Assembly: GCA_023053575.1 (NCBI GenBank)
Contig: JAKZAP010000001.1
Coordinates: 12,850,849 to 12,914,848, forward strand
Direction: 5' to 3'
DNA from: Branchinecta lynchi
Taxonomy: Eukaryota > Arthropoda > Branchiopoda > Anostraca > Branchinectidae
Length of the DNA: 64,000 nucleotides
Numbering within the stretch: position 1 is the first letter of the stretch; each line of letters starts with the position of its first letter. Below, piece by piece: positions 22,901 to 34,900 of this stretch. The position numbers were made by a program, and so were the translations under genes. The notes below the pieces were generated by a model, which was given only the letters and a program-made list of their open reading frames with translations, was not told the DNA's origin and searched no databases.

Positions 22901-25900
22901 CAGTCGTACCCCACCTTATTCTGAACTTCTGGTTCCGGAACCAGGGTGGAACACGCTCATTATTGATCCCCACGCTACAGCTTCTGTTAATTTATTTTTT
23001 ACTTGTCAGCACTCATCAGCAACATTGGTTCTGACACCTAGTATTGCTCGCTGCAATATTATTTATTGTCATTCTGGAAGAGCGAAGGTCACATGACGAA
23101 TTACATATCAAACTCCACGCGTTAATCATTTAATTATTTATTTGACTGGTATTTGCAATTGTGTATGAGAGTAACAATCTGTATGATTCGTAGACTATCT
23201 TTTATTCATGGCATGACCAATTGATGATAAAGCATTTGGGGTGGCTCGAGATCGGAGCTGTCGTCCAATTATATCACTGGAATGTAATGTACTTTATGAG
23301 GATAATTAGCATGTTCGAATGGAACTTGCAATTATGTAAAATCCAGGGGGTACAAGAAACATTGCTGTTGTGCCGGTTGCTTTAGGTCTGTGGGGATAGC
23401 CCGTGGAAAAATCCTCCCTTTATCTTTGAGACTCCCAAAGCTGTTTGAAACATGATTGTTTTGCTGCCTTTTGGTGTCACTTGGAGGTCACTCTTTATGT
23501 TCTTTTATTTATTTCTCTTTTGTTTGACTGATTTATGTTTGTTTTCTTTTCCCTTCTTTTTTCTTTCCCTCATATTTCCTTTCTTGTGATAAATGAACAA
23601 ATACTCAAATAAAGTTTTATCGATGCTTTGCGGCTACCCGGATCAACCTCGCGCGGTTATAATTACCCGAAACATTCATATCTCATTAACTTAATTAGCC
23701 CATCCTCCCCTAAAATAAACGACCGCTAGTGTACCGACCTGTTGGTACGCTTGTTATTATAATAATAAGAATAATTTATTCCTCACGCCTCTCAATACAA
23801 AATTTCTACATAACTGACAACTTGTTAAAAGAAAAATGATATGGCAGGGCGAAGAGCGGATCGACTGCGGCACGATTGCCATTTAAAGTCGTCCTACGTT
23901 GAAAGTCTCGAGATACGGTATGTTCATGTTTAGGCTATTGGAGAAGGCTTCCACTGATTTCATCTTTTCGACTGAAAATGGCAGTTTGTTCCAGATCCTG
24001 ATGACCCGGGGTATGAACGAATGATGGTAAGAATTAGATCTTGCAATCTTCATCTTCACAGGCTCCAACTGCAGACTATGCGATCTTGTGTTGCTTTGGG
24101 GAGTTATTTGAACAAGCTTGTCTCCCAAAATTCTCGTGAACTATCTTGAAGAGGGTTTTTAAGTCTTAAGATCATTCTTCTTGTCTCAAGTTTATTGAGA
24201 GAGAGCCTTCTTAGAGCTTCGTCATACGGAAGGTTTCTGAATCCTTGAAGTCCTTTTACAAAGCGTTTCTGGACTCTTCTATTCTGTCAATATCCTTTTT
24301 AAGATATGGCGACCATATGACAGTGGCGTACTCAAGGTGTGGTCTGACGTAGATTGTGTACGCTGAGATCTTTGAGTGAATGTCAAGGTATCGTAGGGAG
24401 TGAGTGAGTAGCCAAAGTATTTGATGCTTTACGCACAACCAGGTCGATATGCTTTTCTGGTTTGAGGTCCGAGCTCAGTCTTACACCTAGGTCCTTTTCG
24501 CAGGTAGATTTTGTCAGGTCGATACCTGTCGTTTTGTACGAGTTATTCGGATGTTGACGGCCAAGATGGACGACAGAGCATTTTGCTACATTTGGTGAAA
24601 GTTGCCATTCTTCGAGCTTCTCTGTCAGGGCGTCCAAGTCGCTTTGGATTTGTAATGATGCACTAGCTTCTCCCAGGAGCTTCGTATCGTCTGCAAACAG
24701 GCCGAAATCGGTTTGTGAAATGGCATTCATGCAAATGTCTATGTACATGACGAACAAGACAGGGCCGAGAACACTACCTTGTGGGACACCACTGGTTGCA
24801 TCTATCCATGTGGATAGTGTGTCTGCAACCTTGACTGCAATTTTTCCATCATTGAGGTATGCTGAGAGCCAATTTTTCAGCTGCCCCTTGATTCCATAGA
24901 CCTCTAGGCAGTGGATGAGTTTTCGCAAGAATATTCGGTCGAAGGCCTTAAGTAGATCGATTAGGATAATATCTATTGGAATCCCACGGTCCAGTGCAGA
25001 CTGGATGTAGTCGTGTATCACTACTAGTTGGGAAACAGTAGAACGATTTTTACGGAAGCGATGTTGATGATTTGAGATGAGATTGTTCAATTCGAGGTGC
25101 GAGTTTAACTTTTCCACTATGACCCTTTCCATGATTTTCAGAAATGGTGAAGTAAGGCTGATCGGGCGATAATTCTCCGGGTCACTCCGTTTCCGGTTTC
25201 CTTTGAAAATAGGTGTTACATGGGATAGCTTCCAGGAAGAAGGAAACTTGCTTTGCTCGAATGAGATTTGGAAAAGTATTGCCAGGGGTTCGCATAGCTC
25301 GTCTCGCAGTTCTTTCAGGATAAAGGACGGGATGCCATCAGGATTGAGTGCTTTTGACGCTTTCATGCCCTTCATTGCTCCTAGAACACTTCCTGGCGTG
25401 AAGCCAATGCTGTGGAGCTCGCTTCCTGGGTGTGAGTCTGGGAGTTGAGGGAAATAGCCATCGTCAACAGTGAACGTACTGGCGAACAATTCTACAAGAG
25501 CATTCGCCTTATATAGGCTAGTGCTATGGACCACATCACTTCGATCTATTAGTGTTGGTAGTTTCTGTTGCTGACCTAGCTTGCTAGGTTGTAGAAATTG
25601 CTTTTTGTTCTGGTTTTCTGGAATTCTTCCTGTTCGCAATCCTTGTTGTAGTTTCTGATTGCTTTTCTACATTTTGAGCTGAGTTTCAGAAGCTTGGTGA
25701 GTCTACTTATGCTTCCAGATGCTTTGTAATCCCTGTATCACTTCTTCCGGTCCCTGATGAGCTTTCTTATGTGCTTGGGAATGTAAATCATTTTGCCAAT
25801 GTTTTTGTTGTTCCTGAATGGTGTGGTTTCAGTGACGGCTCGATGAAGTATGCCATAGAAAACTTCCCAGGCTTCGGCAATTGGTAGGTTGTACACCAGG

Positions 25901-28900
25901 TTGTCCCAGTCGGTATGCTGCAGTATTATTTTGAGTTTTGTTATGTCTGTTTTATTGAAGTTTAATGTAGAAGCGGGTCCATCATCCTTCGTACGAACTT
26001 TCAGCTGATCAGCACCGACTTGGCAATGGACAGCATGTTCGTGGTCGCTTGAAACGGGGTTAACGGCTGTTTTTGTAGAGAGCAGGTCTACCGTGGGCGT
26101 GTTGAATACAATTTCCAAGGTATTGCTTTGACGCGTAGGCTCAAGGACACTCTGCGCTAGGTTCAACTCGCTGACAAGGTCAAGATAGTGCATTAGTTGA
26201 TCTTTTGAGTTCTCGCTTCTCATCCTGAAAGAATGATTTTTCCAATCCATTTCAGGTATGTTTAGGTCTCCGCATATCACTACGGAATTAAATTTGTTGC
26301 AGATCTTCTCCAGGTAGGCAGAAAATTCACGATCCGCTGTTAGTCCTTCTCTCGGCTTCTTATAAGTTGCTATTGACCGGTACACGGCTACAGTTGCCAG
26401 GCGAGAACCTACGTTAGAAGTTGGCATAACACAGGTTATGGCGTCTATTGTGTTATTAGAGAAACTACTGTGCTCGTAAATGTGTCAGTTTTCCCGTGAG
26501 AGTATCGCCACACCGCTTCCCCGTGGTTTTGCCGTATTATCCTTCCTAAAAACTTCATATTCTGGTATCCCAAATCTAGTTGATCGTATTTTTTCATGTA
26601 ACCAAGTTTCAGAGATGCAGATTACATCGTATTGAGAGTTTTCGTAGAGGAATGCTTGAAGCTCGTCGAACTTTTCAACCATGCTGTGTGCGTTAAAAAT
26701 TAGTAAGTTTATTCTTTTGGTGGTTCGGCTATTGTCTCACATTCACATTACGCAGTTTGGGAGCCATGGCTCCCACCAGAAGACTGTGCTGCTCTTTCGT
26801 CTTTGTTTCTTCTGAATTCCGCTCGTTTCTGAATCTGCATGAGTGTCAAATCAGGATTAATGTATATGTTTTTTCGTGTTTCATCATCGCTGGATGTCCT
26901 GAGTGCTGGAGCTCCCTTCACTATTTGTTGGCGCTTTTTAAGGCTATCTGGGCTGTTGCGTTTTAGTTTGACCAGCAGTAGTTTTGGTTTTCCTCCAAGG
27001 GGAGCTTTACCGATACGAACGGCTTCCAGGATTTCGGTTTCAGTCAAGCGAGCTCCAAGGTCGTGGTCTTCACAAACCTTAACTACCTTTTCGGCGTCCG
27101 TACAGCCATCATTTTCTGGCAGCCCTACAACTACACAGTTGAAACTTTCTCTTCGCGTTGCTTCCTCTCTCTTTCTGCAAGAAGTAGCATATCGATGGCC
27201 GGCTCCTGGATCAGAGCCCTGCTTTGATTTGGTTGTCCATTTGGCCTTGGTGCCATTGTGGGACCTGGCCTGCCACGGAATCTCGTAGTCTCAGGAGTAG
27301 TTTTGATACATTCCTTTTCGAGCAGTTTGTACACTCGTACTTAAACAATTTTGAGTTGCTGTCAAGTTGCTTAATTGCTAGGAATAAATCTGCGTGCAAT
27401 GATCTGCATCCTGCATGCTCCCATTCTGAGCAGAAATAGCACTGCAATGAGGAGCAATGTTCTGCCACTTTGTGACAGTACGAGCAGTCGCCAGTGTTTT
27501 TTTCCTAGATAGTGTCTCCCATGTTTAATAACGCAGGGTCCTTTTGCTGGGACGTGGAAGTTGACTGAGAAGAATCCAAGCCTGTGACTGTTGTAGGAAT
27601 GAACACTCACTGGGATCGAAGTTCTTGGTGGATGAGTGACCGAACGTCCATCAGCTGGTGTTAAAGCGGATTTGTTTTGTACTGAAGTGCCTTTGGGAGT
27701 GCCGGATTTAGATTTGCATTGCTGACAGAGCCACTTTCCCTTCAGCTTTTCCATTGTATCTTTGCTGTACGTTACTGAGGCACAGTTAAAGTGAAACCAG
27801 CTGCAGCACTTTCTGCACTCTATTCCACCCTGAGCTCTTGTAACGTTCTTCTTGCATTTGGGGCAGTTATTTGCCATGGTTCACGGTTTTGTCGAGAGTT
27901 CAACAGTCCGATATATCGTTTTTATCACAATGTAAGTGTAATTAAAGGTTAACTTCAGACATCGAGGTCGATATCGGAAAATAACACCGAGACGGTCATT
28001 GAAAATAACCTATCCGAGCCGAAGGCGAGGTAGGTTATGAAAAATATCTACCGAGCCGAAGGCAAGGTTGATATTTTTAAATGGCCGTCAAGGTTGTTAT
28101 TCTGATATGAACCGAGATGGAAGTATGTTAACTATTAGAACTTTTCGAAGAGAAATTTTTGTTTAGGTAGTAGTCTACTCAATCTTCTTTGCTTGGTACT
28201 ACTTATTTGCTGCTTTTGTAGGGAATTTTCGTTTAGTGAAATGGCAAGTGTAGCCTACTACAGATATGTGAAAATAACTACTGTTGTGACCCATGCATTT
28301 CAGTTTATAACAATACAGTACATGTTTTTCATTTGTGTCGAAGCAGATCGGCGGTCTCGATCGATAGAATTTACCAAGGCGTTCTCTGAGAGAGATAGAA
28401 TTAACCAACCTTAAATCAGTGTTGCCACCGGTTGCAGAATTCTGTGACTGGTCATACATGTTCGTTTCTTCGACAAAGCGATCAATAAGTCTGCGACCGT
28501 TTCCTTACCAGTAAATGCAACAATGAAGCATAAAAGTGTAGGCGTATAATTATGAAGATGTTAAAGCGAGCTTTTTCGTTGATAGTTGGTGAAAAAGTTT
28601 GATAGGTGCCAGAATCTCATTTTTTTTTTCCAGCGCGTAAAGCCAAAAAGTGGCAACACGGAATTTTTTATTAACGGATCAGGGCAACATCAAGAAAAAA
28701 GACTGGTAATTGCTCAATAGCTGTCTTTGAAGAGTAGAAGAAATAAGCTGAAGTAAGCTGGAAGTTATGTCGTTTCAGTTGACAAGTTGAATTTTCATTA
28801 GGAATGTGATTGTAAGAAGGTATGTCCCAGGGTGATGTGCTAGGATTCTCTAATGTTTTTCAGAATTTTTATCTGGATATTTTTAGTTTTTTTTTGGTGT

Positions 28901-31900
28901 TTCTTTCTGAAAGTTATGTCTTTTATTTCTTTTTTGGAGGTCTGGTACTACTTTTGTGTAGTTGTGGAAAAGCACTTCTGCGGAGGTTGATACGGCTTTG
29001 TATCATCCTCTCTGGAGGCTGTTACGATATCGTAACAACCTCTACAAAACTCATTGTCATGAAATAACTACCTATGGAACTTAGGAAGATATACACTTCA
29101 TACCTGTTCGAGAAAAGTTATAAGGCTAATATCAAAGGCCCACGATAGTTCGTTCATAACAATACGGCCACCTACCCGTTGACAGAGCGCTATTCTTCCC
29201 CCTTTATTTAAGGTCACTTTTGTCCGATACGTGGTGTATTGCAGTTTGTATGGTCAGATGCAATGAACTACCTCATTCATAAAGTCCGTTTTCAGTTCAT
29301 TATTATTAAATGCAGAATAAATGAACAAAGTAAATCTCGATCCCGATAAAGCTCCATCGCCCGTTTCATGGGGTGAATACCAAAATAATCAACAAATAAT
29401 CGAGTCTCTTCTATATTAAAACAAAACAAAAATTACCAATTAAAGAATTTTGTTTTATTTTTACTTACCACTTCGTCCATAAAATTCACTTCCAAGTCCA
29501 TACCAATTTCCCACAATCACTAAATTTCAACAAATAAAAATAAATAACTAAATAAATAAAAGAATACTCAAGTGTAGCTTCCAGGGATGTCGCCCTACCT
29601 TCATTATTGATCTTACCTTTATTTATTTTTGTCTGCGTATTGTTTGTCTGTGTATATTTTTATGTGTTTCAACTCCCTCTGGATGACATTATTGATCTTA
29701 CCTTTATTTATTTTTGTCTGCGTATTGTTTGTCTGTGTATATTTTTGTGTGTTTCAACTCCCTCTGGATGACATGACATGACATTCGTTTATGGCATTAT
29801 GTTTTAGGGCGGCCTTGTATTCGTTTGCGGCTCTCGAGATGGTCTTATGACTGTCAGTGGTCGTCGTCATAATTCGGATGACCTCATCGCTACCGTCCTC
29901 GCAGTTGAACCTATGAAGTTTATCTATAGAGGAAGAATAGCGGTTTTCGCCATCCGCGTTCTTAGAGACGAGCGCGTCTGCGTTGTCGCTGAGCAGCGAC
30001 CCGACTGCAGTGAAGAAGAGGTGATTTTTATGTTTCTTTTGTTGTGCGTTAAGTCTTTTCATGGCGTTTAGAGGACAAGTTGGAGTAGATACAGATTCTG
30101 TCCCAGTATTCTAGCATGCCTGACGCACAAGACTGTGCTCTGTTCCTCCAATATTGCAGACTCGGCTGTTCGGGCCGCTCCAGCCCCCCCCCCCCCCCCT
30201 AGTTTTGATGAGAATGAGAAGTTGCATAGCCTCCCTTGTTGACAAAAAAGCTCCTCGAGAGTAAGAAGTGGGAGCTTGATCCGCTTCGAAAAAAAGCCAG
30301 ACATGGCAGAGAAAAAAATTTGGGTAGTGCCGCTAGGGTGGATAAACATGACATGGGAAGTTAGAAATCTCATGATAGAAACAGATAGAACGATTAGGGA
30401 CGTAGAATCAATAATAGACATGTCCTTTAAGGAAAAGCTTTGTGAATAAAGTAATTGAAACTTGTTGCACCGCCCTCTTTTTGTTCAGCAAGTTCAGACG
30501 CTCTGAAAGAAATTTAGTGCATATGCTGTTTCCAAGGCAATCTGACGTAGGCTACACGTTAGAAGTTAAGAAGTGCAGATCGAAAAACTTTGCCGGAAGC
30601 TTTCCTTCAGAATTATTAGATTTTGTGTGGGCTACATCATCTCATTTATACAAACGGAATAGTTTATAGCAATCGCGATATCTTTGGAATGCAAGTTTAC
30701 TAGTGAAAGGCTGAAATATTCCTGAACTTGATTCAGACGTTCGCACTCTTTTTTAGCTCCTTTGTAAGCATAGACCTTTCAGAAGCGAAAGACTTTCTGG
30801 AAATTAGAAACTTGGTTTAGCTTGATACCCCTCTTGTAATTGGATCTAGGACAGCCCTATTTATTACTAGAACCCTGTTCGTGTTAACCAAACTTCTATA
30901 CGTTCAATTTTCAGAGTTTTCAGTGGATGTCTCGAGTTCTTCAGGCCGTGGACTCGATACATCAAGTGGGCATCTACTGCCTTGCCCTCGTACCACCCAA
31001 CTACCTGCCGAAAACTCCCCTCGGAGGAATCCATCTGTCCGAGACGAGGCGGAGATTTTTAGAAGGATCCCTTCATCCCGCTAATGTTCTAATGTGCCCT
31101 CACACGTGTGTGACGAACCTTCCGAAGCCGAGGGAGGTCCATCAAGGTATGATTTTTTAGTTCTACTTCTTTTCTCTCTGTGATTTCGAGAAACTCTGGT
31201 CTTGCATCAGATTTACAGGGCCGTCATTTCTCCTGTTCTGTTTACTAAATCAGCGTGTTCAAGGTAAATTAGGGCTAGAACCTGGAGCCGCAGTCAAATT
31301 TTGTTCAACTTTCCATAATGAAGTTCTTTCTATTATGTTGCTTAAGTGTGGTTACTGGGGGGGGGGGGGGCTACCTCGGCACCCCGAAGTGACGGACTTG
31401 CTCGCTCTGCGCTAACAGCATGATTTGCTGTAGTTATAACCCGGTACTTTTTAGTAAGCAATTCGTTGTATTGATTTAGTTTTCAGCTCTCAGATACACG
31501 TATGGTCCATCTCTTATGGAGGAACAGTTTACAGGGTTTTTTGGATCCCAAAACGCAAGTGGAGGGATAAATTTTGTTCAACTTTCCATAATGAAGTTCT
31601 TTCTATTATGTGGCTTAAGTGTGGTTACTGGGGGGGGGGGGGCTACCTCGGCACCCCGAAGTGACGGACTTGCTCGCTCTGCGCTAACAGCATGATTTGC
31701 TGTAGTTATAACCCGGCACTATTTAGTAAGCAATTCGTTGTATTGATTTAGTTTTCAGCTCTCAGATACACGTATGGTCCATCTCTTATGGAGGAACAGT
31801 TTACAGGGTTTTTTGGATCCCAAAACGCAAGTGGAGGGATACCTATGACATCGCAGAGTTGTCCGTCCGTACGTCTGTAAGCACGATAATTCTCGGAGGG

Positions 31901-34900
31901 AATGGGATATTTTGATGAAACTTGGTGTGAGGATTCCTTGGGTTATCGGACAAGTTAAGTTCATAGATGGGCTTTGTAGCCGTACATTTAAGGGTGGGGG
32001 AGGGGGTTAATATTAATTGGCAAACAAAACATTTTGAAAGAGCTAATGTGATAGTCGATTATGGGGTAAGAAGGCATGCTGAACACGATGACCACTTTGT
32101 CGCCGGACAAATAGTTCGTCCGGAATCCGGCAAAAACCGAAAGTTTGTAAAAAGTAAAATTTGTATTTGATGTTGATTAGATGTTCTGTTTAGGGGTGAG
32201 AAGACTTGCTGAACACTAGTGTGAAAACCATTTTCTACCCGGACAAGTAGTTCGTCCGGAATCCGGCCAACACCCGAACATTTTTTTAAAGTAAAAGTAT
32301 TATTTGTAGTTGATCAGAAATCCGATTTAAGGGTAAGAAGTGATGCTGAATCCGTATATGACAATCATTTTTTACTCGGACATATAGTTCGCCCGGAGTC
32401 CGGATGGAACCGGAAAATTTGTTATAAGTTCAATTTTTATTTGAAGTTGATTAGATGTTCGATATTGGGGAAAGAAGATGCACTGAATTCGTTTCTTAGC
32501 TTTCTTTTTTCACCGGACAAGTAGTTCCGGTATTCAGTCGAAACCGTGAAGTTGGCATAAGTAAGGCAGGAAGTTTTCGTCGAAATAGATATGACTTATA
32601 GGGGGAAACACACATGCTGAATCCATATCTGAACTTGGTTTTCACATATGATTAGCTATTTGGCCTTAATCTGTTTCTGAATTTTGATGTTAAAAATGTT
32701 CAAGGAGTCTGGCGAAGACTGGACCTCGCGAAGACACGACCCAATTGTCTAGATCAAATCATCGAAACCTTTAGTCTTGTTTAGTTTAAATTTCGTATAC
32801 AGAATCTTGCTTGATTGCTGCAGAATTCTTGGTAGATAAACGAAAGTCCATTTAGCGTTCATTGTTGTCATTCCGTGGTGGCGACGATCCTGTGCTTCTG
32901 CTCATGACCCTTTTTTCCAGCATTTTTTCGCCAGATCGCATGACTTAATCTTTGCTTTACCTCTCCTACATTGTTCTTTCACGCTTGCTTATAAAAGGAC
33001 TCCGTCTTCTTCGCACCGATGCTGAACTGGAAAGGGACTTGCAGAGACTCTTACTAGAGCTCGACCCTGAAGGCTAGTACTTTCTTGCCGTGAAGTGTCA
33101 ACCATGATTAGACTGTAGAACCCGCTTTGATGTGATAGGGTGGCTTAGAAAGGGGTTGCGTGCGTTGTTTTACGTGTGTTGCAGGGGATTGGGCGGTGGG
33201 GCTTCTGAAAATTAGAAATGGTCGTTGAGTAAGGTTTGGACCTACGATGTCTGGCGTTAGTTCAAATTTGAATCGATCAGTATTTAAAAAAAAAAAAAAT
33301 CAGTATTAGCCTCAAGAGAGCTTCATCCCTCCCATGCGAGTTTTGTCGACTCCGCCAACGATCCAATCTGAATATTCTTTCACTCTAGTCAGAACGAGAA
33401 TGATAATTTCTAACATGTAACAGTAGGAGGTTGGAACGTCAGGGTCGACAAGCTCTTTCATTATCTTGTACCCTCGTCTGACCACGTGAATTTTAGCCCA
33501 CGCGAAGGCGTCTTCGTTTGCCACTATCTTATTAGGGTTGGGGTCGGGAACAGAGATGAGTGGTTCTGTTTTCTTTCCAGAAACCTTTGGATTTACCTTT
33601 GATAATAGTTAATTGCAAACCATTGTAACCAATTTAGCATAAGGTATAGTTCCACTATTGTATAGTCTTATGAACGAACGTGAATATGAGTATCCGCTAG
33701 TGGGACAGGCTAGCTAACGCTAATCAGTGTGGATAGAAATATACCGTCAGTTGTATGATAGCACTTTACAAAAGGATGCGAATCCTTATGTCGAACGTTG
33801 CCAAACTTCTGCTATCCTTTCTTGAAAAGTAACGCCTAAAACTATTTCAAGTCTTATGTCAACGAACTGGTAACACTTGAAAGTGTTATAATATATATCT
33901 TGTGCGTATTAAGCCGCGTTCACAAGCATGGCTAACCAAGCACAGATGCATAGACACGTGCCCAAGCTTAGCCAGGCACCGAGTTCTTGAGCCTAGAACT
34001 CCATACCTAGCCTAAAATCTGTGCCTAGGCATGGGTGTGAACACCCATAAAGCAGTACAATGATCTTTAGCGTTTATCTGCCTTGTTAATTTGTGTTCTT
34101 TTCAGTTTTCAGTTTATTTCAAATATCAACACATATCGTGGCTTGGGGCCAAATGGCGTGTTAAATACGTCAATATACATGAATGCAAATCAATAATGTC
34201 TATCATAATATCAAGATAAATAAACACAAAAACATAGAAGTGAGACACACTCAAGAATGACTAAACCTCTTTGTTGAAAATATGTACAAATTTAGGGATA
34301 AAACTATTACGGTACCGCTCCGTACGGTAGTAGCGGGGTTCTGGCTTGGGTATTCGCTCCGCACACGCTCTTTGCGGACGCAAACGTTGAGGTCAAATTG
34401 TTTAAATTGTTAATTTTGTTTGCCTTGTTAATTTTGTTCTTTTAAATTATCTGTTGACAAATTATTTTATCTATATTTATGACTACAAAAACATCGTATT
34501 TGGGCTCTGCCCACGAGGGGTATGTTTTGCTTTATTATTGAATAAATTGAAAAAAATTTAATTGAAATTGAACGGTGATGCTAGGCATGTGCGTAAACAT
34601 CCGTGCTTGGGTAGGCATTCGTGTGAACTGGGCTTTAGGGCGCGTTGCTTGTGGTATGTTATCAAACTTCTGAACTTAGATCGGGTACGTCGATAGAAGT
34701 TAGTTTATTACCTCGTTTACCAGAACGAAGTTGCGGCTATAATGTCTGTTTCCGTTGTTTTTCCCAAAAATGTTAGTTCCATTACTGGGAAACCCCTCCA
34801 GGTAAATACAGATTGGGCAATGCCAAAAAAAAATTGTAGTGTTTACCTGCAAGTCATTTCCGGAGATGAGTCAGACGCGAAGATTGTTGTCGAATATTCT

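Larger units (their letters stand above)
20986..22956. mobile_element. Harbinger-like MITE H2, split by E2 and a LINE
   Basis: The left end AGCGTGTTCCATCCTTCTTA and right end GGGTGGAACACGCTC (22942-22956) match the two ends of the intact copy H1 (35612-35872). Inner words GGCTTCTTGATGTCAGGGCT, TTTCCAGCAGAATATCAC and AACGGTCAGCGTAGTTACTT also match H1 in order. Two insertions separate the pieces: E2 (21071-21845) and LINE A (about 21994-22938). The outer flanks are ATT on both sides. Confidence 0.85.
23760..27880 (-). mobile_element. LINE B, near full-length CR1-like retrotransposon (inactive)
   Basis: About 4.1 kb on the - strand with ORF1 (PHD-type zinc finger), endonuclease and reverse transcriptase in CR1 order. 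The RT has GVPQGSVLGPVLF, FADDTKLL and the CR1-like CSVVHLGRQHPNNSYK. The 3' end lies near 23760 at ATAATAATAAG on the + strand. Frameshifts and at least one stop make it inactive. The GC content and long frames set it apart from the surrounding intron. Confidence 0.9.
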
